In this document: piece by piece, positions 1 through 6,498 of the stretch
Position numbering within the stretch: position 1 is the stretch's first letter
Layout of the letters: every line of letters begins with the position of its first letter
Source: Anaerolineaceae bacterium
GTDB lineage: Bacteria; Chloroflexota; Anaerolineae; Anaerolineales; Anaerolineaceae
DNA: 7,168 nucleotides
Reading direction: 5' to 3'
Assembly (NCBI GenBank): GCA_003448875.1
Contig: DLXG01000120.1
Coordinates: forward strand, 1 to 7,168
The notes under the pieces: model-generated
Seen by the model: the letters and a program-made list of their open reading frames with translations, nothing else
Told to the model about the DNA's origin: nothing
Databases searched by the model: none
Position numbers and translations under genes: made by a program

Positions 1-1009
1 AATCTGCGGTGGTCAAACCCATGCCATCATGCAGTCCGGCCTTGATCAGCTGCTGCCTCCCGAAATTGAACTCGTTCACGGGCCGGGCTGCCCGGTTTGT
101 GTCACACCGCTGGAACTGATTGATAAGGCTCTGGCAATTGCAGCCCGGCCGGAGGTGATTTTCTGTTCTTTTGGTGATATGCTGCGCGTACCGGGCTCCA
201 GCCGCGATTTGTTCTCCCTGCGCGCCAGCGGAGCTGACATACGGGTGGTTTATTCCCTACTGGACGCTGTCAAAATTGCCCAGCAGAATCCAGACCGGCA
301 GGTAGTATTTTTCGCCATCGGCTTCGAAACCACCGCACCGCCCAACGCGATGAGCGTCCTACAGGCTAAGGCCTTGGGATTGAAGAATTACTCGGTTTTG
401 GTTTCTCAGGTTTTAGTACCGCCAGCCATGCACGCTATCCTCTCTTCTCCTCATAACCGCGTACAGGGTTTTCTGCTGGCCGGCCATGTCTGTACGGTGA
501 TGGGCTATCAGGACTATATTCCGATTGCGGAACAATACCGCGTGCCTATGGCCGTTACCGGTTTTGAACCGCTGGATTTGGTACGGGGAATCTACACGGT
601 TGTCAATCTGCTGGAAAAGAATGAGGTGCGGGTCGAAAATGCTTACGCTCGCGTCGTCAAACCCGAAGGCAACCTTGCTGCCCAATCCATCATCAAAAAA
701 GTCTTTCAGCCGGTTGACCGTAACTGGCGTGGCATTGGCCGCATCCCGCTCAGTGGCTGGGGACTGCGGCCCGAATTTGCCGAATTTGATGCTGAACTCC
801 GTTTTGAGGTCGGGAGTATTCAAACTCACGAATCGCCCCTGTGCATTGCCGGGCAAATTTTACAGGGTCTAAAGAAACCGCCCGACTGTTCTGCATTTGG
901 CAATCCCTGCACCCCTCAAAACCCATTGGGAGCGCCGATGGTCTCTGCTGAAGGGGCCTGTGCAGCCTATTACCGCTTCGCCCGCAATTCCTCGCCGGTG
1001 AAAGGATAA
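1..1009 (+). CDS. hypD: HypD, [NiFe]-hydrogenase maturation Fe-S protein (5' partial)
   Basis: HypD, with HypC, carries the iron ion while the CN and CO ligands of the [NiFe]-hydrogenase active site are added; it acts in the cytoplasm. The reading frame is open from base 2 and gives 335 residues. It begins inside the conserved motif usually written MEVCGGHTHAI, seen here as ICGGQTHAI with Gln for the first His. By comparison with E. coli HypD (about 373 aa), some 40 N-terminal residues lie outside the window. Family blocks in order are [51 protein letters not shown] and a C-terminal cysteine cluster ([24 protein letters not shown]). That cluster fits the ligands of the family's [4Fe-4S] centre. 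The gene ends 8 nt before hypE, so the two are almost certainly cotranscribed. Identity is very secure; the true start is not visible. Confidence 0.97.
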   Translation, partial: ICGGQTHAIMQSGLDQLLPPEIELVHGPGCPVCVTPLELIDKALAIAARPEVIFCSFGDMLRVPGSSRDLFSLRASGADIRVVYSLLDAVKIAQQNPDRQVVFFAIGFETTAPPNAMSVLQAKALGLKNYSVLVSQVLVPPAMHAILSSPHNRVQGFLLAGHVCTVMGYQDYIPIAEQYRVPMAVTGFEPLDLVRGIYTVVNLLEKNEVRVENAYARVVKPEGNLAAQSIIKKVFQPVDRNWRGIGRIPLSGWGLRPEFAEFDAELRFEVGSIQTHESPLCIAGQILQGLKKPPDCSAFGNPCTPQNPLGAPMVSAEGACAAYYRFARNSSPVKG

Positions 1010-1017
1010 GACCAGCC

Positions 1018-2079
1018 ATGTCAGACACTACCCTACCTTCCATGGAAGGCCCGGTCTGCCCCCTTCCCCTTAAACATAATGACCAGATTATTCTCGGTCA
1101 CGGAAGCGGCGGGCGTCTGACTCACGATCTCATCAAGAATATTTTCCTGCCCTATCTGAGCAGTCCGCCTCTCCTCAGCGGAGATGATTTTGCCCGTCTG
1201 AGCAAATCAAATGGTGAAGTGATCGTTTCTACCGACTGTCATATCGTCAGCCCTCTGTTCTTTCCGGGAGGGGATATTGGTCGGTTGGCGGTGTGCGGCA
1301 CGGTCAATGATATTGCTGTTTCCGGCGCCCAACCCCTTTACCTGACTGCCGGCTTTATTCTGGAAGAGGGTCTGCCGGTTCAAACCTTAATAAGAATACT
1401 GGACTCGATGCGGACTGCCGCTCAAGAGGCCGGCATTCAAATTGTTGCCGGAGATACCAAAGTGGTTGAAAAGGGAAAAGCCGATGGGGTTTTTATTACG
1501 ACCACTGGTATCGGCTTTTTACCCGAAGGAAGGCACATCAACGGCCATCAGGCTCAGCCCGGCGATGTAATTCTCGTCTCCGGCAGTATGGGCGATCACG
1601 GCATCGCCGTGCTGGCAGAACGAGGTGAATTGGGATTCAGCGCGCAAGTTGTTTCAGATGTAGCCCCTCTCAATGGTCTGATTCAGGAACTGTTAGCGGC
1701 TGCCCCTAATACCCACGTCTTACGCGATCCCACCCGCGGCGGATTGGCAACCACGCTCAACGAAATCGCTGCTCAAAGTCAGGTTGGGATGCTCCTTTAT
1801 GAAAATGCCATCCCGATTCAGCCAGCCGTACAGGCCGCCTGTGAAATGCTCGGCTTTGACCCTCTTTACATCGCCAATGAAGGAAAAATTGTCGCAATTG
1901 TTCCCGCCGCAGAAGCCGAGGCTGCCCTTCTGGCCATGCGCCGCCATCCCTATGGAAAATTGGCCTCACGAATCGGTGAAGTCACCAATGACAGTGGACG
2001 CGTGCTGCTCAAAACCAGCATCGGAGCAACCCGCGTTCTGGATATGCTGGCCGGTGAGATATTGCCGCGGATTTGTTAA
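1018..2079 (+). CDS. hypE: HypE, carbamoyl dehydratase of hydrogenase maturation
   Basis: HypE accepts a carbamoyl group from HypF on its C-terminal cysteine, dehydrates it with ATP to a thiocyanate, and passes the cyanide to iron held by HypCD. The 353-residue protein shows the PurM/AIR-synthetase-like pattern: GHGSGG at 27-32, then STDCHIVSPLFFPGGDIGRL and CGTVNDIAVSGA, later AGDTKVVEKG and DPTRGGLATTLNE. It ends exactly in the diagnostic PRIC tail, with Cys353 as the last residue, so it is full length and should be catalytically competent. The ATG at 1018 follows an AAAGGA sequence at 1001-1006, inside the end of hypD, at a rather long spacing of 11 nt. An in-frame ATG at 1042 is a weaker alternative. 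It is the last hyp gene here; the next gene is on the opposite strand and ends 5 nt away. Confidence 0.98.
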   Translation: MSDTTLPSMEGPVCPLPLKHNDQIILGHGSGGRLTHDLIKNIFLPYLSSPPLLSGDDFARLSKSNGEVIVSTDCHIVSPLFFPGGDIGRLAVCGTVNDIAVSGAQPLYLTAGFILEEGLPVQTLIRILDSMRTAAQEAGIQIVAGDTKVVEKGKADGVFITTTGIGFLPEGRHINGHQAQPGDVILVSGSMGDHGIAVLAERGELGFSAQVVSDVAPLNGLIQELLAAAPNTHVLRDPTRGGLATTLNEIAAQSQVGMLLYENAIPIQPAVQAACEMLGFDPLYIANEGKIVAIVPAAEAEAALLAMRRHPYGKLASRIGEVTNDSGRVLLKTSIGATRVLDMLAGEILPRIC

Positions 2080-2084
2080 GCCTT

Positions 2085-3581
2085 TCAGCGGTAAAAGATA
2101 TCGCCAAAAACCCATTCAATCTGATAATTTGGATTCCAGGCGTTGTAAATCCTCTGGCTCAAACGCGCCATCAGGGCATTGGCCGGCTCGAACAGCAGCT
2201 GCACCGGATCATACAGAAAGATCACCATCACATAATCCGCCTGTGGTCCAAAGACAATACCCACATCGCTGATGGTATGCAGGTAGCCGTCGCTCTCTTC
2301 GCTCCAGCCATGTTTATGTGCAAAAGGCAGCCCTTCCGGCAGTCCGGCCTGACCTAATACCCCGATTCGGTTGCGTTTCATCATCTCCAGTATAAATGCA
2401 CATTTTTCAGGCGTTACCTGACCGGCAAACCGTTCCATCAGCAAACCGCTGCCTGAATCAGCACACTCGTAAATTGCTCCCAGTAACCGCCCCATCTCGC
2501 CCGCCGTAGTCTGATTATACACATCCGGGTTCAGGTTGATATCCACCCGTTGATTGGCGGGGGTATCAAATCGTTGCAGCAGGGGTGCGCCTAGATAAAA
2601 ATATCCGGCAAGGAACGTATTTTGGAAACCGGCCTCTTGCAACACTTCGGTTACTTTCAGCGGCGCCAGCGTGGAACCGATGTAGGCTTCCATGATTCGA
2701 TCAGCGGGTGGATTTTCCGAATAAACCATCATCCTCTCCGCCAGCTGGACGAATTCATCCGGGAAAGGGGCTTCGATTTGCATCAAAGCGGTCAGTAAGA
2801 TGGGGATTTTGATTGTGGATGCAGCCGAAAAGGCAATCTCTGCCGGCACTTCCTCACCATTCTTTATAGCAAAATGCAGGGACTGATGTTCTGATAAATG
2901 ATAAGCGTAGATCTCGGCGATGCCATCAAAGTTCGCCGTTTTTAATTCCTGAATCAAGATTGCTTTCAATAAATTTGGATCGGTAATGCTGGCGGGTTGC
3001 TCACGTACCACCAGCTCAATCTGCCGATTGAGTGGATTATTCAAAACCTCTTCAAACCGAATCAAAGAAGCATCAATATCCAATGCTTTTCCTGAAATTC
3101 CTGACCGAAACCGACTGCTGGCGGGTATTGGAAGAGGTGGAATGGGGTTGACATCATAACGGCTGGCAATCTCGTTTTGCAGGTAGGTTCTGAGCTGGGT
3201 TTTATCCAGACTGAAATCCACTTGCCATTCAACCGGGGTCTCCAATCTGCCCCAAAGATAAGCCCAAAAAGACGAATTGAAGTTAGAGGATAACTTCCCA
3301 CTCTCTGATAAATCTACCCGATAACCAAGTGTCTCGGCTGAAACTTGAATGAACTGGTCTTCATATCGCAATTCAAGCGGAGCAAGGTAAACCGCCAGTA
3401 CGCGCTGGCGGGCTTCCTCGATGGTCAAACCGCTAATATCCAGCACCCCCCAGCGGCTATTTTCAGGCAAAACGGTTTGTACCTGGCGATACTCCTGCCA
3501 GGCATACAGAATTACAAGCACCGCCATAACTATAAATAAAAGGGAAAACACCCTTAATGGGTAAATCCAGCGACGACTCAC
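2085..3581 (-). CDS. Membrane-anchored serine hydrolase (class A beta-lactamase-like) with PG-binding-like N-terminal region
   Basis: The 498-residue protein starts with a positive stretch (SRRWIYPLR) and one hydrophobic segment at about 11-28, so it is probably anchored with the bulk outside the cytoplasm. Residues about 40-195 resemble the putative peptidoglycan-binding domain found in YoaR/VanW proteins: GVLDISGLTIEEARQRV, then a beta-rich stretch with ETLGYRVDL, then SGKALDID. Residues about 205-480 look like a class A beta-lactamase or DD-peptidase fold. The signs are SxxK at Ser255-Thr-Ile-Lys258, an SxN-like Ser288-Glu-Asn290, and Lys423-His-Gly-Trp in place of KTG. I see no clear ExxLN omega-loop motif, so a true beta-lactamase is unlikely; cell-wall peptide hydrolysis or a binding role is more plausible, by inference. 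The start is GTG, 6 nt after the upstream gene's stop and without a Shine-Dalgarno sequence, suggesting translational coupling. Confidence 0.85.
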   Translation of the reverse strand: MSRRWIYPLRVFSLLFIVMAVLVILYAWQEYRQVQTVLPENSRWGVLDISGLTIEEARQRVLAVYLAPLELRYEDQFIQVSAETLGYRVDLSESGKLSSNFNSSFWAYLWGRLETPVEWQVDFSLDKTQLRTYLQNEIASRYDVNPIPPLPIPASSRFRSGISGKALDIDASLIRFEEVLNNPLNRQIELVVREQPASITDPNLLKAILIQELKTANFDGIAEIYAYHLSEHQSLHFAIKNGEEVPAEIAFSAASTIKIPILLTALMQIEAPFPDEFVQLAERMMVYSENPPADRIMEAYIGSTLAPLKVTEVLQEAGFQNTFLAGYFYLGAPLLQRFDTPANQRVDINLNPDVYNQTTAGEMGRLLGAIYECADSGSGLLMERFAGQVTPEKCAFILEMMKRNRIGVLGQAGLPEGLPFAHKHGWSEESDGYLHTISDVGIVFGPQADYVMVIFLYDPVQLLFEPANALMARLSQRIYNAWNPNYQIEWVFGDIFYR

Positions 3582-3587
3582 GTTATT

Positions 3588-4544
3588 TTATCGGTAGCAA
3601 TCAATGGATACTGCCATGATGGGATCAATGATCGCCGGCCCCTCAACAGTCTTAATTTCGAGAATCGGGTTCATATACGTGTAACGGGCTGAAAGCCCTT
3701 CCGGAACATACACCCGAACACCCTTGATGTCTGTATAAATCCAGTTCTTGCCGTCAAAATGCCAGTGATCCGCCTTTCCCCCAAATAACGCCGCTGCTCC
3801 CTGTTGAGTGGGCGGGCAGGTCAATGGCCGCCCCTGGCGGGCGTATTGAGTCACCGTCGGTGGTGGTGAAATGATCTCTATCCTTTCACCGCTGAGCAAA
3901 CCGTTGACTATTAACAATGCCCGATCGAATATCCCGGTGGGATAGATGAGTAAACCAGCAACAACCAGCCCAAGAATCACCAATATCAAGATCAAAAATC
4001 TTTCCAGCGATTTCGTCCGCGCCGGTTCTTCAACAATTTCCATAATCCGCTCAATTTGAACAGGGTTCAGGCGAGGGTCTTTTTCCAGTATTAAACGCAC
4101 TTCTTCCCGTGAGTTTCCCAATTCAAGCAGTTTTCTGGCCTGCTGAACAGCACGCTCAGGTGGTTCTTCCAACCCTTCATGCTCCCCCCAATCATCTTTG
4201 CTCAGGTTAGTTCGCGTCAGGGGTCTATTTGCCCCGGTCACTGCAATCATCGCCGGCAGACTTAATCCTTCTTTTTCGAGAATGGTTTTGATTTTTTGGC
4301 GCACCGCTCCAAAAGGCATCCAAATCCCATATAAATCAACCCCCAGCGCCTGCGGATATTGAATCAATCGTATGAAATCCCCTGATTCGGAAACCTCAAA
4401 TTCCGTATTACAGACTTTGCAATGGAGCAAATCCGGCACCCCCGCCTCACGGATCACTTCCAACCCTAACTGGTTGCAAGCCGGGCAATTTAAACTTCTG
4501 GCCCAAAAGGCGAGAATGGATTGCATTGGGCGGACTTTTTCCAT
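3588..4544 (-). CDS. Zinc-ribbon, single-span membrane protein of unknown function
   Basis: I do not recognise a named family. From the ATG at 4544 the protein has 318 residues. An N-terminal zinc ribbon has CPAC (Cys20, Cys23) and CKVC (Cys42, Cys45). A middle region of about 60-180 is partly helical and charged, including LEEPPERAVQQARKLLELG and NPVQIERIMEIVEEP. A hydrophobic span follows at about 183-201, preceded by basic residues (ARTKSLER). The C-terminal part, about 115 residues, is rich in aromatic residues (HWHFDGKNWIY) and holds two cysteines, 243 and 316, that could form a disulfide if exported. The charge pattern suggests ribbon inside, C-terminal domain outside. An upstream TTG at 4580 would lie ahead of the predicted -10 box, so I prefer ATG 4544 (leaderless or nearly so) or ATG 4526. 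It is the first gene of a two-gene unit with the serine hydrolase. Confidence 0.8.
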   Translation of the reverse strand: MEKVRPMQSILAFWARSLNCPACNQLGLEVIREAGVPDLLHCKVCNTEFEVSESGDFIRLIQYPQALGVDLYGIWMPFGAVRQKIKTILEKEGLSLPAMIAVTGANRPLTRTNLSKDDWGEHEGLEEPPERAVQQARKLLELGNSREEVRLILEKDPRLNPVQIERIMEIVEEPARTKSLERFLILILVILGLVVAGLLIYPTGIFDRALLIVNGLLSGERIEIISPPPTVTQYARQGRPLTCPPTQQGAAALFGGKADHWHFDGKNWIYTDIKGVRVYVPEGLSARYTYMNPILEIKTVEGPAIIDPIMAVSIDCYR

Positions 4545-4550
4545 GCTCTT

Positions 4551-4580
4551 ATTATAATGATGTATACATGTCCTTGACAA
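4551..4580 (-). promoter_or_regulatory. Sigma-70-type promoter for the zinc-ribbon/serine-hydrolase unit
   Basis: Read on the minus strand, there is a TTGTCA -35 box (4580-4575), an 18-nt spacer and a perfect TATAAT -10 box (4556-4551). Transcription would begin near 4543-4545, right at the ATG at 4544. This implies a leaderless message from that ATG, or an approximately 18-nt leader with a GGAAAAAG stretch ahead of the ATG at 4526. The -35 box overlaps the one used on the other strand. Confidence 0.6.
4560..4569. promoter_or_regulatory. Perfect 10-bp palindrome ATGTATACAT, possible operator
   Basis: ATGTATACAT is its own reverse complement. It lies inside the spacer of the minus-strand promoter and 4 nt upstream of the -35 box of the plus-strand promoter, so a bound dimer could affect both. 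The symmetry does not extend beyond 10 bp, no second copy was noticed, and no regulator gene is in the window. Binding is therefore inference only. Confidence 0.3.
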
Positions 4581-4601
4581 TCCATTTATCTCATTTATAC
4601 T
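4574..4601 (+). promoter_or_regulatory. Sigma-70-type promoter for the methyltransferase/deacetylase pair
   Basis: A perfect TTGACA -35 box (4574-4579), a 16-nt spacer and a TATACT -10 box (4596-4601, one mismatch to TATAAT) precede the methyltransferase gene. A start near 4608 would give a leader of about 20 nt containing the Shine-Dalgarno sequence. This is the strongest promoter-like match I noticed in the window. Confidence 0.7.
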
Positions 4602-4616
4602 TACGCCATATTAAAC

Positions 4617-4622
4617 GGGAGA
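4617..4622 (+). promoter_or_regulatory. Ribosome binding site of the methyltransferase gene
   Basis: GGGAGA lies 7 nt before the ATG at 4630, in an otherwise A-rich leader. It matches the anti-Shine-Dalgarno sequence well and fixes the start at 4630. Confidence 0.7.
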
Positions 4623-4629
4623 AATAAAA

Positions 4630-5430
4630 ATGAAATACGATTATCAGGAAACCACCAAAGATTTACTCAAAAGAATTGACATCCACACAAAATTTGGCAG
4701 CCGCAATATTGATGAATGGATGCTGGAAATCTTACCCCTCAAAAAAGGGCAGAAAATTCTGGATGTTGGCTGCGGCGCAGGGAAACAATGCTTTTCGTAT
4801 TATGATCATCTAAATGGGGAAGCAGAAATCCTTGGTGTAGATGTAAATCAGGAATTATTGCAAGAGGCTCAACAGGAAAATCAACGCCGCAAAGCCAGCG
4901 TACAATTCAAAGAACTGGATTTTAATAAACCGTTCGATCTTCCGGAAAATACTTTCGATCTGGTTTCGTGCTGTTTCGCGATTTATTACGCGGATGATAT
5001 TCCCTTTACCATTCGCGAGATGCACCGTGTACTGAAACCGGGGGGTGTCCTCTTTACTTCCGGGCCTATGCCGGATAATAAAAAACTATTCTATGACATT
5101 ATTCGGGAAGCCACTCAGAAGCCCATTCCTCCCATGCCCGGCAGTTCCCGCTACGCCAGCGAGATTTATTCCACCATCAAAGATACCTTTGCCAAAACCG
5201 ATCTTCACATATTCGAAAATCCCTTGACCTTTGAAACGGTAGAACCGTTTATTGAATACACCCGCGCTTCCCTCTCCGAAGACCGCCGTCTGTGGAAATC
5301 CTTCTTCCAGGACAAGGAAGACTTTAACCGCATCATGAGCCAAATCGAAGAAACTGCCAGCCGCTGGTTGGAGCGGGACGGGAAACTGGTAATGACGAAA
5401 GTGGTTGGCGGTATTCTGGCGACCAAGTAG
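4630..5430 (+). CDS. Class I SAM-dependent methyltransferase (Methyltransf_11/UbiE-like)
   Basis: The 266-residue soluble protein should transfer a methyl group from S-adenosylmethionine; the acceptor cannot be read from the sequence. It shows the Rossmann-fold signatures in order. Motif I is ILDVGCGAGK (43-52). An acidic residue after strand 2 sits in GVDVNQ (Asp71), and a second acidic site in KELDF (Asp97). The strand-4 motif is NTFDLVSCCFAIYY (107-120), followed by the post-motif block REMHRVLKPGGVLF. No membrane segment or signal peptide is seen. The downstream PIG-L-type deacetylase starts only 3 nt after this stop, so the pair probably modifies the same or related small molecule, sugar or glycan (inference). 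The first third of the gene appears more A/T-rich than its neighbours, which could reflect separate acquisition but is weak evidence. Confidence 0.9.
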   Translation: MKYDYQETTKDLLKRIDIHTKFGSRNIDEWMLEILPLKKGQKILDVGCGAGKQCFSYYDHLNGEAEILGVDVNQELLQEAQQENQRRKASVQFKELDFNKPFDLPENTFDLVSCCFAIYYADDIPFTIREMHRVLKPGGVLFTSGPMPDNKKLFYDIIREATQKPIPPMPGSSRYASEIYSTIKDTFAKTDLHIFENPLTFETVEPFIEYTRASLSEDRRLWKSFFQDKEDFNRIMSQIEETASRWLERDGKLVMTKVVGGILATK

Positions 5431-5433
5431 CCT

Positions 5434-6096
5434 ATGGGACAGGATTTGATCTTTTACGGGAGGCGGGTGCTCTTTTTGGGCGCTCACCCGGACGACATCG
5501 AGATCGGCTGCGGAGCGCTGCTGGCCCAGATAGTGGATAAAACCGATATCCTCTGTGTTACCCTTTCGGATAACCAGAAAAACCCAGAGCTCAAGAATCT
5601 GGTTGAAGAGCATTATCAATCCATGGCCGTTTTGGGTGTGCCGGCGGAAAAATCCATCCTTGGTCAATTTGAAACCCGCCGTTTTCCTCATTACCGTCAG
5701 GAAATTCTCGAATACCTCATCCAGATTAACCGCACCTATAAGCCAGATTTGATTTTCGTCCACACCAAAGCGGATATTCATCAGGACCACGCCACCCTCA
5801 CCGAAGAAGCCTTGCGCGCTTTTCGTGGCACAACCGTTTTGGGTTTTGACGTAATTCGCAGCAGCTACGGCTTTTTCCCCAGTTTTCTGGTGGAGGTCAG
5901 CGAAACGGCTGTCGAAAAGAAAATTGAGGCTCTGCGTCAGTACAAGACTTACCAGAACCGCTACTACTTCGACCCGGACATCACCCGTTCTACCCTGATT
6001 CGAAATGGGGCCATATGTGAACGTCCCTACGCGGAAGGATTTGATATCCTAAGGGTTGTGGGATCATTTGCCAGCCCGCTTAACAATGGGAATTAG
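5434..6096 (+). CDS. PIG-L/LmbE family zinc-dependent deacetylase
   Basis: PIG-L-family enzymes remove N-acetyl groups from amino sugars and related compounds, such as GlcNAc-phosphatidylinositol, mycothiol or bacillithiol precursors and antibiotic intermediates. This 220-residue protein has the family hallmarks: GAHPDDIEIGCGA at 16-28, and IHQDH at 115-119 as the second half of the metal site. His18, Asp21 and His119 are the expected zinc ligands and Asp20 the expected base. Length is normal for the family and no signal peptide is present. The ATG at 5434 follows the methyltransferase stop by 3 nt with no clear Shine-Dalgarno sequence, suggesting translational coupling. A GTG at 5467 after GGGAGG is spaced too closely (3 nt) to be preferred. 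Without a partner thiol-ligase or glycosyltransferase nearby, the substrate is unknown. Transcription should stop at the hairpin just downstream. Confidence 0.93.
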   Translation: MGQDLIFYGRRVLFLGAHPDDIEIGCGALLAQIVDKTDILCVTLSDNQKNPELKNLVEEHYQSMAVLGVPAEKSILGQFETRRFPHYRQEILEYLIQINRTYKPDLIFVHTKADIHQDHATLTEEALRAFRGTTVLGFDVIRSSYGFFPSFLVEVSETAVEKKIEALRQYKTYQNRYYFDPDITRSTLIRNGAICERPYAEGFDILRVVGSFASPLNNGN

Positions 6097-6111
6097 ACCC
6101 TGATTAAATCA

Positions 6112-6141
6112 AAAAAACCCCGCTGGCGTGCGGGGTTTTTT
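6112..6141. terminator. Bidirectional intrinsic terminator
   Basis: A perfect 12-bp inverted repeat (A6-CCCCGC, loop TGGCGT, GCGGGG-T6) lies between the convergent deacetylase and Rieske genes. The G/C-rich 6-bp core is flanked by A6 on the left and T6 on the right. It therefore reads as hairpin plus U-tract on both strands and should end the methyltransferase/deacetylase transcript and the SUF transcript alike. Confidence 0.93.
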
Positions 6142-6153
6142 AATTTGAGCATC

Positions 6154-6492
6154 TCAGTCGGGAACACCGACTTCTATGTCATCCTCAGTAACCCGCACAG
6201 GATAAGTGGGTATGTCTACCACCGCCGGCAGAGAAAGCACCTTCCCGTTACGTACGTCGAAACGGGCGCCATGGCGCGGACAAATGATCTGGTGACCGTC
6301 CAATTCGCCATCTCCCAGTGGACCGTCATCGTGGGTGCAAATATCCCCGATGGCAAAGTATTTACCGGCAATGTTGAATACCACAATGGAGACATCACCA
6401 ATTTCCACAAAAAGACGCTCCCCCGGCGGAAGGTCCTCTACTTTTGCGACGGTGTAAAAGGAATAATCGGTCAAATTTATTGGTTCTGACAT
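6154..6492 (-). CDS. Rieske-type [2Fe-2S] ferredoxin-like protein in SUF operon
   Basis: This 112-residue cytoplasmic protein is a single Rieske domain with both halves of the cluster-binding motif: Cys52-Thr-His54 (ICTHDDGPLGDGEL) and Cys71-Pro-Arg-His74 (CPRHGARFD). Two Cys and two His ligands for a [2Fe-2S] cluster are thus present. No membrane anchor or TAT signal is seen, so it resembles the small ferredoxin subunits of dioxygenase systems, or NirD-like proteins, rather than the bc1 Rieske. It follows sufU by 6 nt and has a strong GGAGGA ribosome site (6508-6503), so it belongs to the SUF operon. A role supplying electrons during cluster assembly is plausible but inferred; no oxygenase gene is nearby. 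It is the last gene of the unit, ending at the bidirectional terminator. Confidence 0.93.
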   Translation of the reverse strand: MSEPINLTDYSFYTVAKVEDLPPGERLFVEIGDVSIVVFNIAGKYFAIGDICTHDDGPLGDGELDGHQIICPRHGARFDVRNGKVLSLPAVVDIPTYPVRVTEDDIEVGVPD

Positions 6493-6498
6493 AGCCTA

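Noticed and set aside
413..856. Long open frame on the minus strand inside hypD
   Set aside because: It lies entirely antisense to a conserved gene, has no recognisable domain, and its composition is explained by the codon bias of hypD.
2058..2102. Imperfect inverted repeat at the hypE/serine-hydrolase junction as a terminator
   Set aside because: The stem is short and interrupted, the loop is long (about 19 nt), and there is no T-tract on either side.
2085..3581. Calling the serine hydrolase an antibiotic-resistance beta-lactamase
   Set aside because: It has a membrane anchor, a PG-binding-like N-terminal half, KHG instead of KTG, and no visible omega-loop glutamate.
4545..4580. N-terminal extension of the zinc-ribbon protein from a TTG codon at 4580
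   Set aside because: The codon is TTG without a Shine-Dalgarno sequence, and the extension overlaps both boxes of the predicted minus-strand promoter. The ATG at 4544 or 4526 is more credible.
5086..5790. 234-codon minus-strand open frame across the methyltransferase/deacetylase junction
   Set aside because: It is antisense to two well-supported genes, shows no family motifs, and has no promoter or ribosome site that I could see.
6145..6489. 114-codon plus-strand open frame opposite the Rieske gene
   Set aside because: It is a shadow of the Rieske gene, whose CTH and CPRH motifs prove the minus strand is coding. Its start overlaps the region just after the terminator.
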